Positions 22,201-30,777 of a stretch of DNA of 64,000 nucleotides are shown piece by piece. The stretch comes from Paraburkholderia sp. (GTDB lineage Bacteria; Pseudomonadota; Gammaproteobacteria; Burkholderiales; Burkholderiaceae). Position numbers and translations under genes: made by a program. How positions within the stretch are numbered: position 1 is the first letter of the stretch; each line of letters opens with the position of its first letter. The stretch is taken from NCBI RefSeq assembly GCF_028283785.1, contig NZ_JAPWKB010000017.1, forward strand, positions 186,001 through 250,000, given 5' to 3'. The notes beneath the pieces are model-generated. The model was not told where the DNA came from, made no database searches, and saw only the letters and a list, made by a program, of their open reading frames with translations.

Positions 22201-25200
22201 CACATGCTGCACGAGCGCCGCGACGCTATCGAGTCCGCGCAAATCGCTGCGCACGACCAGCGTATTGACGAAGAAACCGACCATCTGTTGCGTTTCGAGC
22301 CGGTCGCGGCCGGTTGCGGGCACGCCGACGCGAATGTCCTGCTGGCCGCTGTAACGCGCGAGCAGCACGTCGAACGCAGCCAGCAACACCATAAAGCCCG
22401 TCGCATCGTGACGGCGCGACAACGCACGAACCGCATCGACGGTCGTGGACGCGAGTTCGGTACTCACGCGCCCGCCTGTCTGGTTACGCGTCGCCGGCGG
22501 CCGGCGATCGAACGGCAGTTCGAGCGCAGTCTGCTCGCCGCCGAGCCGCATCCGCCAGAAATCGAGTTCGGCTTCGGCGCGCGCGAGTTGCGCGGGCGCG
22601 TGTTGCCATAGCGCGTAGTCCGCGTATTGCACCGGCAACGGCGCGAGATCGGCGTTGCGGCCTTGCAGGATCGCCGCGTACGCGCGCGAAAATTCGTCGA
22701 GGATCAACTGGTTCGACCACGCATCCGACACGATGTGGTGCGTGACGACATGCAGCACGTGTTCGCACGCGCCGAGCCGGATCAGCGTGACACGCAGCAG
22801 CGGACCGTGTTCGAGCGCGAACGGTGCGCGCGAAATCGCGTACAGCGCGTCGGCGACACGCTGCGCTTTCGCGTCGTGCGGCACATCCTCGAAATCGAGC
22901 ACGGACAACACCGGCTCCGTCACCTCGATAACCTGCATCGGCACGCCGTCCGTTTCGACGAAACGCGTGCGCAAGGATTCGTGACGCGCGACCAGCACGC
23001 TCAGCGCGGCACGCAACGCATCGCGATCCAGCGCGCCGTCCAGTTTGACCGCGCCCGGCAGGTTGTATGCCGCGCTGTGCGGATTGAGGCGCGAGAAGAA
23101 CCACAGGCGCGCCTGCGCCGCCGACAGCGGCACGATCGACAGCCCCGCCGCACGCGCCGGAATCACATCGGTCCACGTATTCGCAGCGGCGGTCGGCGGT
23201 GCAGCTTGCGCATCCCGCGCCGCCAGTTCGGCGACCGCGCGCGCGAGATCCGCGAGTACCGGCGACGCAAAGACCAGCCGCACCGGCACGTCGGTTTTCA
23301 GCGACGCCCGCAACGCCGCCACCACGCGCAGCGCCAGCAACGACTGACCGCCGAGTTCGAAGAAATGATCGCGCCGTCCGATCCGCTCGACGCGCAGCAA
23401 CGGTTGCCAGATCGCCGCGAGCAGGGTTTCGGTGTCGCCTTGCGGCGCTTCCCATCGAGCGTCCGCGTGGACGGGTTCGGGCAGCGCATGACGATCCACC
23501 TTGCCGTTCGCATTCAGCGGCAAACGGTCGAGCGTGATCACCGTTGCCGGCACCATGTAGTCCGGCAACACAGCGCCGAGCCGTTGCCGCAACTGTTCGC
23601 CGAACGTCGCGGTGTCAATCGATGCGTCCGCGCGCGGCGCGACATACGCGACGAGGCGCGCGCCGTCCGCTGCATCGCGAGCGACCACGACGGCTTCGCG
23701 CACATCCGCATGCGTCAGCAGTTGCGCCTCGATTTCGCCCAGCTCGATCCGGAAGCCGCGAATCTTCACCTGATGATCGATCCGCCCGAGATAGTCGAGG
23801 CGGCCATCGGCACGCCACATCGCGAGGTCGCCGGTGCGATACAGACGACCGCCGTTCGCGTCGAACGGACTGGCGACGAACTGCGTCGCCGTCAACGCGC
23901 GGCGTCCCATATAACCGCGCGCCAGCCCGACACCGCCGATATACAGCTCGCCCGCCACGTTCGCGGGCGCGAGATCGAGATTCGCGTCGAGCACGTACAA
24001 CTGCGTTCCCGCGACCGGCGCGCCCAGCGCGGGCGATGCATCGGTCACGCGTCCGGCCGCCGACCAGATCGTCGTTTCGGTCGGGCCGTACATGTTCCAC
24101 ACGTCGATGCCGAGACCGTGCAGGTCGCGCGCCAGATCCGGCTGCAACGCTTCGCCGCCGCACAGCGCCTTGAAGCGGACCGGCGCGCTGAACGGCCAGC
24201 CGCCCGCGCGCAGCAGACGCCAGCCCGCAGGCGTCGATTGCAATGCGGTCGCGTCCGATGCATCGACGAGGCGCGCCAGCGCCGCACCGTCGCGCGTCGT
24301 TTCACGCGAGGCGATCACGATCCGTGCCCCGACCGACAACGGCAGATACAACTCCAGCGCGGCGATATCGAACGACAGCGAGGTCACCGCGACCAGCACG
24401 TCGTCCGCCGCGAGGCCGGGCGCCTGCTGCATGCCGAGGATAAAGTGGCCCAGCGCCGCGTGCGTCACCATTACGCCTTTCGGCTTGCCGGTCGATCCCG
24501 ACGTATAGATCACGTATGCGAGGCTCTCGCCGTGCACGTCGATCGTCACGCGATCCGACGGCTCGCCGTCCAGATTCACGCGATCGAGTTCGAGGACCGG
24601 CAGATCGCGCAATCCGTCCACCGATGCGTCGCGCTGCGCCAGATAACTTTGAGTCAGCAGCAGACGCACGCCGCTATCGGCTGCCATATAGGCACGACGC
24701 GCGGCGGGGATCGACGGATCGAGCGGCACGTACGCGCCGCCCGCTTTCAGCACGGCGAGCAAACCTACCACCATCTCCAGCGAACGTTCGACGCCGATCC
24801 CCACTTTCACGTCCGGCCCGACGCCGAGCGTCGTCAACCGATGCGCGAGGCGATTCGCGCGCGCGTCGAGTTCGCGATACGTCAGCGTTTGTCCGTCGAA
24901 TTGCAGCGCGATAGCGTCCGGCGTCGATTCGGCCTGACGCTCGAACAGACGATGCACCGGCATCGCCGCGTCGAATGTCAGGTCGTTGCGGCCGCAGGCG
25001 AGCAGCCGCTGCCGCTCGCTGTCGTCGAGCAACGCAAGGTTGCGCGCGGCGGGATCGCGCGCGATCTGATGCAGCACGCCGAGATAGCTGTCGAGCAGAC
25101 GGGTTGCCGTGTCGTGCTCGAAAATATCGGTGGCGTAGGTCAGCGACAGCTTCAGCCCATCGCCATCGACGGCGACGTCGAGCGACAGATCGAACTGCGC

Positions 25201-28200
25201 CGCCGACGCCACGCCCGTCAACGTACGCGCGACGATTCCCGGCAACGCGAGCGGCGCGGCGTTCTGCGCGCTGTAGTTGAACATCGCCTGAAACAGCGGC
25301 GTATGCGCGACGCTGCGTTGCGGCTGAAGCCGCTCGACCAGCGACGCGAACGGCACGTCCGCATGCGCGTGCGCGCTCACGACGCGATCACGCACTTCGT
25401 CGAGCATCGCGACAAACGGCGCGCTGCGCGGCGTCGTCATCCGGATCACCAGCGTATTGACGAAAAAGCCCAGCAGCGATTCCGTTTCGAGCCGGTCACG
25501 TCCTGCAACCGGCACGCCGACCCGCACGTCCTGCTGGCCGCTATAGCCCTGAAGCAGGCTGCCGAACGCGGCGAGCAGCGTCATGAAACGGGTTGCGCCA
25601 TGTTCGTGGGCGCACGCGTCGAGCGATGACGTCAACGCGGCGTCGAGCGTGCGGCGCAGCGTGGCGCCCGCACTGCTGCGCGCGCCGTGGCGCGGCCGGT
25701 CGGCGGGCAACGCAAGCAACGGCTGTTCGCCGCCGAGCGTGTCCGCCCAGTACGCGCATTGCGCTTCGTGCGCGGCCGGATCGTGACGGGCGCGCTGCCA
25801 CACCGCGTAGTCGCCGTACTGGACCGGCAACGCGGGCAAGGAAGGCGCCCGCTCGTGGATCGCGGCTTCGTAGAAGTGGCCGAATTCACGCAGCAGGATG
25901 GCTTGCGACCACGCGTCGGAGACGATGTGCGGCATCGCGAAATGCAACACGGTGTCGTCCGGCGTGTGCGGGTTCGTCAGCAACGTGACGCGCAGCATCG
26001 GACCGCGTTCGAGATCGAACGGCATCCGCGTCAGCGCTTTCAGACGCGCGTCGAGTTCGTCGGCGCCACCGGCATGTTCTTCGCGCCAGTCGTACGATCG
26101 CGCATCGTCGACCACTTGCCAAGGCTGGCCGTCCGCTTCGACAAAGCGCGTGCGCAGGCTCTCGTGACGATCGAGCAAACCGTCGAGCGCGCGCCGCACG
26201 GCATTGCGATCCAGCGCGCCGGTCAGATTGACGGCGCCGGAAATCGTGTACGCGGCGCTGTCAGGTTCGAGCTTCCACAGGAACCACAGGCGTTCCTGGC
26301 CGTCGGTCAGCGGAATGCGCGCGCCGGCTTCGCGGCGCGTCATCCGGTCAGCCGCGCGAGGCGCCTGCGCGTCGAGTTCGGCGGCGAGATCGGCCAGCAC
26401 CGGATTCAGGAACAACGTGCGCAGCGAGACGTCGAGTTCGAGTTCCTGGCGGATCCGCGAGGCCACCCGCATCATCAGCAACGAATGGCCGCCCGCTTCG
26501 AAGAAGTTGTCGGTGACGCCCACTTCGTCGTGACCGAGCACTGTTTTCCAGATCGCGAGCAACGACGCTTCGAGCGGCGTGCGCGCGGCCGTACGCTGAC
26601 GGGTCGCCTCGACGCCGGGCTCAGGCAGCGCGGCGCGATCGAGCTTGCCGTTCTGCATCGTCGGCAAGCGGTCGAGCCACATCAGCGACGACGGCACCAT
26701 ATAACCCGGCAAACGGCTTTGCAGCACGCGACGGACCACCGCGTCGTCCGCATCGCCGACGACGTAACCGACTAGCCGTTTCGCGTCGCCTTCACCGCGC
26801 AATGCCGCGGCGGCTGCTTCGACACCGGGCGCTTCGCGCAACACCGCTTCGATCTCGCCGAGTTCGATCCGGTAGCCGCGCAGCTTGATCTGCTGATCGA
26901 GCCGGCCAAGAAAATCGATGCTGCCGTCCAGACGACGGCGGCAGAGGTCGCCAGTGCGATACAGGCGGCTGCCCGCCGGACCGTGCGGATCGGGCACGAA
27001 GCGTTCCGCCGTCAACGCGGCGCGCCCCAGATAACCGCGCGCCAGCGTATAACCGCCGATGCACAGCTCGCCGGTCGCGCCCGGCGGCGCATCGTTGCCG
27101 TCGGCATCGCACATGCGCACCGAGCGCGACGGATACGGACCGCCGATCGACACGATGGCCTGCTCTTCGTCGAGCGCGCGCGTCTCGCGGAACATGCACG
27201 CGATCGTCGTTTCAGTCGGCCCGTACAGGTTGTCGAGACGGATGTGGCCGAGCGGCCCGTTGCGCCATTGGCGCAGCGCATCGCCAGGCAAACCTTCGCC
27301 GCCGACCGTGATCTGACGCAGCGACGCGAGCGACGCAGCCGAAGGCGGATCGCGCAGCCATTGCTGCCAGTACGCGGTCGGAATCCGCGAGAACGTGACC
27401 TTTTCTTCGATCAGATGACGGCTGGTGGTTTCCGGGTCCCACAGTTGCGGGCCGCGCATTTCCACCTGACCGCCCATCAGCAGCGCGGGCAGCAGTTCAT
27501 GCAGCGCGACGTCGAAATTGATCGTCGACGATTGCAGCACCTTGTCCGTCGCGGCAATGCCGTACGTGCCGATAAAGTCGTCCAGATGCTGCGACAACGT
27601 GCCATGCGTGATAGCAACGCCCTTCGGACGACCGGTCGAACCCGACGTGTAGATCACATACGCTAGTTGCTCCGGATGAATCGCGGCGACGCACGGCGCG
27701 CTGTCGGCGTGTGCGGATTCATTGGTAGTTTCAGCGGAGTCGGCGAGCGCCGCGATATCCACGGCCTCGCGATCTCGCAGCAGATCGCCGAGCCGTTGTG
27801 CGCCGGTCTGATCCACCAGCACGCGCTCGATGCCCGCGTCGTCGAGCATCGCCGCGAGCCGTTCGAGCGGATACGCGGGATCGAGCGGCACGAACGCCGC
27901 GCCCGATTTCAACACGCCGAGCACGCCTGCCGCCAGCGCGGCCGATCGCTCGACGCACAGGCCGATCCGTTGGTCCGCGGTCACGCCGAGCCGGTTCAGA
28001 CGCGCGGCGATGCGGTTGGTCCAGCGTTCGAGTTCGCCATACGCGAGCCGTTCGCCCTCGCAGTGCAGCGCGGGCGCGTGCGGCTGCAACGCGGCGCGTC
28101 GGCTGAAGCGCGCGCCGGTTGCATCGAATGCGGTGCGCAACGCGTGCGCGTCGCCGGACTGCGCATGCGTCAGCGCAATCTGCGACAACGGTTGATCGAC

Positions 28201-30498
28201 GACGCTCGCGGCTTGCGCGAGCACTGCGCCGAGATGGTCGAGCATCTGCTGGACGATGGCTTCGTCGAACAGGTCCGCCGCGTAGTTGAACGACAGACGC
28301 AGCGTGTCGTCACGTTCGACCGCGTTCAGCACGAGGTCGAAACGCGCGGTGGGCAGATCGCCCGACAGTTCGGACACATGCAATCCAGCCACGTCGAACG
28401 CAACCCGTTGCGCGCGTGTGTGGTTGAACATCACCTGGAACAGCGGCGTCTGCCCGGCGCTGCGCTCGGGTTGCAGCACCTCGACCAGTTGCGCGAACGG
28501 CAACGCGTCGTGACGATGCGCGTCGAGCACGCATTGATGAAGCTGGCCGAGCAACGCACCGAAACTCGGCACGTGATTGAGGTCGGCGCGAATCACCAGC
28601 GTGTTGACGAAAAAGCCGATCAGCCGTTCCGTTTCCAGACGGCTGCGGCCCGATACCGGCACGCCGATCCGTACATCCTTCTGACCGGTATACCGTGCGA
28701 GCAGCACCGCATACGCCGACAGCAACAACGTAAACAGCGTCGTGCGATGTGCGGCCGCGAGTTGCTTCAACGCGCGCGTTTGCGCGGCGTCGAGCGTCAT
28801 GCCGACGCGCGCGCCGGGTACGTTGCGAATGCCCGCGCGCTTCTTCGTGACCGGCAGTTCGAGTGCGGCCGGCGTGTCGCCGAGTTGGCCCGTCCAGTAC
28901 TGGAGATCGGTTTCGCGCTCGCCGTCGTCCGACCATTCCTGCTGCCACGCGGCGAAGTCGCCGTATTGCACGGGCAACGCAGCCGCTGTGAGGCTGCGGC
29001 CTTCGCACAGATCGCCGTAAGCGGCGACGAATTCGTCGAGCAGCAGTTTGACGGACGCGTGATCCGCGATGATGTGATGCATCGACACATGCAGCACATG
29101 CGACACGCTGGCTGCAGACTCTGCCGACCCTTCGCGCAGCAATGCGACGCGCAGCAACGGCCCGCGTGTCAGGTCGAACGGTTCGAGCGACAAGGCCTGC
29201 AAGCGCTGGTCGAGCGACGCGGATGCGGATGTGGACACCGCATCCGTCGCATCGATCTGCGACCACGCGTAATTCACGCCGCCGACGATTTGCGCGACCT
29301 GTCCGTCGTTTTCTTCGAAATGCGTGCGCAGCGATTCATGCCGCGCGACCACATGATCGAGCGCGGCACGCAGCCGTTCGACATCCAGCGCGCCTTCGAG
29401 TCGAAGCGCACCGGCGATGTTGTAACTCGCGTCGTCCGGGCTGAGTTGCCACAGGAACCACAAACGCGCCTGCGCCGACGACAGCGGAAAACGGTGCGAC
29501 CGCCCTTCGAGCGGCATCACCGGAAGCTGTTTGCCGGACATGCCGCGCTCGCGCAAACGCGCGCGGAAAGTCGCTCGCTTGTCCGACGGCAAGCCCGCGT
29601 AGCTTCGCGCGATCGCCGCCATATCCGGTTGCGGCGCGGCCGGTGGTTGCGGTTGCGGTTGTGCAGCGGGTTTCGACGTTAAGCCCGCTAAGGCAGGCTC
29701 CGATTCGGCCTGAGCCTCGGCCGGTTTTGCGACGGCCGACTGCACGCCCGCTTCGCGCGCCTTGCGCTTCAGGAACGGACAGACATCGGCGGCCGCGACG
29801 TTTTTATCGTCGAGGAAATACTGTTTCCATTCGAGATTGCCGGGATCGCCGTAAAAGCCGAGGTCCGGATGCGCGGGCGTATCGTCCCAGGTTTCCAGAC
29901 GCTTTCGAACCTGATTGCGCGCCTCGCGGCCGATCACCTTGTTGGTGATCGTATCGACGAACACGCTGCGCGGCTGGAACAGCAGCACCATGCCCGGACC
30001 GAGATTGCGGCTGTGACGCAACTGGAACGACGGGCACGCGCACACGACGAACATCTGCACACCCGCGAACGAGAACTCCCAGTCCTCGTGCGACGGCTCC
30101 GGCTGCTGGTCGGCGGTCGGATCGGGATCGACGTTATGCAGTTGCTGGAGCGCGTCCCAGAAGAGCCCGTGATAGTCGTCGTGCGACAGCGGGACCGCGT
30201 CCGGCTCGAAAAACACCGCGATATTGTTCTTGCGATATTGCGGCAACGACGCGAGTTCCGCGAACGTCTGCATGGTCGCAGGCAGATCGCGAATGTCCTT
30301 GCCGTTGACGAAGGAATAGAACATCTCGCCGCGCCGCTCGGCCATCGTGCCGAAGAAGCACGGATACGCGGGGTCCATCACCTGCTCGCGCAAGGTCTCG
30401 TACGACGCATCGAGCCATGCGGGCGGCTGTGCCGCCGCGCCGGTCACACGTCCGGCAATGATCCGGCTTTTCCAGTCCGCCGCATCGAAGCCGCTCAT
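19201..30498 (-). CDS. NRPS, [YqcI/YcgG domain]-C-A-PCP-C-A-PCP-C-A-PCP-TE
   Basis: N-terminus PCFFGTMAERRGEMFYSFV...FFEPDAVPLSHDDYHGLFWDAL...FAGVQMFVVCACPSFQLRHSRNLGPGMVLLFQPRSVF is YqcI/YcgG-like; then three C-A-PCP modules and a TE (GWSVGGLIATEVARVL). The ORF extends to 30570, but GAGGAG 6 nt upstream of the ATG at 30498 favours that start. Confidence 0.93.
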   Translation of the reverse strand: MSGFDAADWKSRIIAGRVTGAAAQPPAWLDASYETLREQVMDPAYPCFFGTMAERRGEMFYSFVNGKDIRDLPATMQTFAELASLPQYRKNNIAVFFEPDAVPLSHDDYHGLFWDALQQLHNVDPDPTADQQPEPSHEDWEFSFAGVQMFVVCACPSFQLRHSRNLGPGMVLLFQPRSVFVDTITNKVIGREARNQVRKRLETWDDTPAHPDLGFYGDPGNLEWKQYFLDDKNVAAADVCPFLKRKAREAGVQSAVAKPAEAQAESEPALAGLTSKPAAQPQPQPPAAPQPDMAAIARSYAGLPSDKRATFRARLRERGMSGKQLPVMPLEGRSHRFPLSSAQARLWFLWQLSPDDASYNIAGALRLEGALDVERLRAALDHVVARHESLRTHFEENDGQVAQIVGGVNYAWSQIDATDAVSTSASASLDQRLQALSLEPFDLTRGPLLRVALLREGSAESAASVSHVLHVSMHHIIADHASVKLLLDEFVAAYGDLCEGRSLTAAALPVQYGDFAAWQQEWSDDGERETDLQYWTGQLGDTPAALELPVTKKRAGIRNVPGARVGMTLDAAQTRALKQLAAAHRTTLFTLLLSAYAVLLARYTGQKDVRIGVPVSGRSRLETERLIGFFVNTLVIRADLNHVPSFGALLGQLHQCVLDAHRHDALPFAQLVEVLQPERSAGQTPLFQVMFNHTRAQRVAFDVAGLHVSELSGDLPTARFDLVLNAVERDDTLRLSFNYAADLFDEAIVQQMLDHLGAVLAQAASVVDQPLSQIALTHAQSGDAHALRTAFDATGARFSRRAALQPHAPALHCEGERLAYGELERWTNRIAARLNRLGVTADQRIGLCVERSAALAAGVLGVLKSGAAFVPLDPAYPLERLAAMLDDAGIERVLVDQTGAQRLGDLLRDREAVDIAALADSAETTNESAHADSAPCVAAIHPEQLAYVIYTSGSTGRPKGVAITHGTLSQHLDDFIGTYGIAATDKVLQSSTINFDVALHELLPALLMGGQVEMRGPQLWDPETTSRHLIEEKVTFSRIPTAYWQQWLRDPPSAASLASLRQITVGGEGLPGDALRQWRNGPLGHIRLDNLYGPTETTIACMFRETRALDEEQAIVSIGGPYPSRSVRMCDADGNDAPPGATGELCIGGYTLARGYLGRAALTAERFVPDPHGPAGSRLYRTGDLCRRRLDGSIDFLGRLDQQIKLRGYRIELGEIEAVLREAPGVEAAAAALRGEGDAKRLVGYVVGDADDAVVRRVLQSRLPGYMVPSSLMWLDRLPTMQNGKLDRAALPEPGVEATRQRTAARTPLEASLLAIWKTVLGHDEVGVTDNFFEAGGHSLLMMRVASRIRQELELDVSLRTLFLNPVLADLAAELDAQAPRAADRMTRREAGARIPLTDGQERLWFLWKLEPDSAAYTISGAVNLTGALDRNAVRRALDGLLDRHESLRTRFVEADGQPWQVVDDARSYDWREEHAGGADELDARLKALTRMPFDLERGPMLRVTLLTNPHTPDDTVLHFAMPHIVSDAWSQAILLREFGHFYEAAIHERAPSLPALPVQYGDYAVWQRARHDPAAHEAQCAYWADTLGGEQPLLALPADRPRHGARSSAGATLRRTLDAALTSSLDACAHEHGATRFMTLLAAFGSLLQGYSGQQDVRVGVPVAGRDRLETESLLGFFVNTLVIRMTTPRSAPFVAMLDEVRDRVVSAHAHADVPFASLVERLQPQRSVAHTPLFQAMFNYSAQNAAPLALPGIVARTLTGVASAAQFDLSLDVAVDGDGLKLSLTYATDIFEHDTATRLLDSYLGVLHQIARDPAARNLALLDDSERQRLLACGRNDLTFDAAMPVHRLFERQAESTPDAIALQFDGQTLTYRELDARANRLAHRLTTLGVGPDVKVGIGVERSLEMVVGLLAVLKAGGAYVPLDPSIPAARRAYMAADSGVRLLLTQSYLAQRDASVDGLRDLPVLELDRVNLDGEPSDRVTIDVHGESLAYVIYTSGSTGKPKGVMVTHAALGHFILGMQQAPGLAADDVLVAVTSLSFDIAALELYLPLSVGARIVIASRETTRDGAALARLVDASDATALQSTPAGWRLLRAGGWPFSAPVRFKALCGGEALQPDLARDLHGLGIDVWNMYGPTETTIWSAAGRVTDASPALGAPVAGTQLYVLDANLDLAPANVAGELYIGGVGLARGYMGRRALTATQFVASPFDANGGRLYRTGDLAMWRADGRLDYLGRIDHQVKIRGFRIELGEIEAQLLTHADVREAVVVARDAADGARLVAYVAPRADASIDTATFGEQLRQRLGAVLPDYMVPATVITLDRLPLNANGKVDRHALPEPVHADARWEAPQGDTETLLAAIWQPLLRVERIGRRDHFFELGGQSLLALRVVAALRASLKTDVPVRLVFASPVLADLARAVAELAARDAQAAPPTAAANTWTDVIPARAAGLSIVPLSAAQARLWFFSRLNPHSAAYNLPGAVKLDGALDRDALRAALSVLVARHESLRTRFVETDGVPMQVIEVTEPVLSVLDFEDVPHDAKAQRVADALYAISRAPFALEHGPLLRVTLIRLGACEHVLHVVTHHIVSDAWSNQLILDEFSRAYAAILQGRNADLAPLPVQYADYALWQHAPAQLARAEAELDFWRMRLGGEQTALELPFDRRPPATRNQTGGRVSTELASTTVDAVRALSRRHDATGFMVLLAAFDVLLARYSGQQDIRVGVPATGRDRLETQQMVGFFVNTLVVRSDLRGLDSVAALVQHVRERVLEAQAHQDVPFARVVDALSPDRSLTQTPLFSVMFNYDHGAQGGGLSLPGLRASQVDTSTGTARFDLVLSVRERADGMAVSLTYARDVFDASTVETMLDRYVSVLEQIVADEHVHPATLQLAPELAQRAVDPLHAHPFAPIGARIAAQAQRQPAAPAVHCEGERLTYGELDAWSAQIARTLQARGANAETRVGLCLTRSAGLVAALVGVLRSGAAFVPLDPAYPAERLRAMIDEAQLSCVLGDAATLASCGALFAGRDAFDIATLKAASADAASAVHAPIHPEQLAYVIYTSGSAGRPKGVAVSHHALSRHLDDFIGTNGITARDTQLQSSTINFDVALHEMLPALIQGGQVEMRGPQLWDIDTTSRHLKEGRVTFSRIPTAYWQQWLRTPPPAADLASLRQITVGGEGLPGDALAQWRDGPLAHIRLDNLYGPTETTVACMYRETRAADADQTIVSIGEPYGSRCVYVMDRDGNELPDGALGELCIGGLTLARGYLDRPGLSAASFIPDPLIPGARLYRSGDLCRRRADGSIDFLGRLDQQVKLRGFRIELGEIEAVLREAPGVEASAVALHGEGDAKRLVGYFVGDADETTARGVLESRLPAYMVPAALVRLERLPLMQNGKLDRHALPAPHARDAAAKAAPQTPLEAQLLGIWQDVLPRGEFGVTDNFFDAGGHSLLALKVLAKAKDAGLPGVTLEALFQHATVRALAAHLGALAASQPATQNGAASPAANVVSMSTRTDLPTVFAIHPASGLVADYRPLAAALDGVASVYGVQAPFYTEDWWPGDLSELAADYAARIRSVQPHGPYRLIGWSVGGLIATEVARVLAQDGGEVPFVGLIDAYVLGAQDTISDEAPVSYDQMRNYRAADAELQKVLDDSGKKWPSVQGGLSDAGTRALLSKVLLFQRHIGHIVRYTERAPVPVDLKLWWARHRPHRPAREAIASWTARTTGRVLQGGEIDADHKHIVRHSDLFDDLARAIVASAAHDTHPERLR
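20850..21262 (-). repeat. Near-duplicate A-domain core (module 3 copy)
   Basis: HLDDFIGTNGITARDTQLQSSTINFDVALHEMLPALIQGGQVEMRGPQLWD...FSRIPTAYWQQWLR...ITVGGEGLPGDAL...LDNLYGPTETTVAC is nearly identical to 27174-27590. Confidence 0.85.
27174..27590 (-). repeat. Near-duplicate A-domain core (module 1 copy)
   Basis: HLDDFIGTYGIAATDKVLQSSTINFDVALHELLPALLMGGQVEMRGPQLWD...FSRIPTAYWQQWLR...ITVGGEGLPGDAL...LDNLYGPTETTIAC; direct repeat about 6.3 kb from the module 3 copy. Confidence 0.85.
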
Positions 30499-30720
30499 GG
30501 TGGTCTCCTCGTCGATCGTGTCCAGCGACGACGTTGCGTTGTGTTGCGTCATCTCTTCGTTCGTCCGCATTTTCGTTCCTCTCGTTCCGCACCCGGCGTG
30601 CTGCCGGCGGTCCGCACGTGGCGGCCGACGACGACAGTGCGCCGATACAGGCCCTGTAACAGGTGCTTGTCATGGATTTTTTGTGGGGAGAATCAGCACC
30701 TTCGAACGAGGTGTCTGAAG

Positions 30721-30743
30721 AACGGAGTGCGAGGCACTCCGTT
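30721..30743. other. Perfect 10-bp stem / 3-nt loop inverted repeat in the intergenic region
   Basis: aacggagtgc gag gcactccgtt, read directly. Confidence 0.8.
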
Positions 30744-30777
30744 GGAAATGCTCTACGCGTCGCGCGCGATCACGCGG

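Noticed and set aside
1953-25629. Very long plus-strand ORFs (e.g. 1953-4316, 4524-7976, 13310-15628, 15638-18133, 19195-22611, 22627-25629)
   Set aside because: Shadow ORFs antisense to NRPS genes in high-GC DNA; Arg/His/Asp-rich translations with no recognisable domains, while the minus strand carries clear NRPS motifs.
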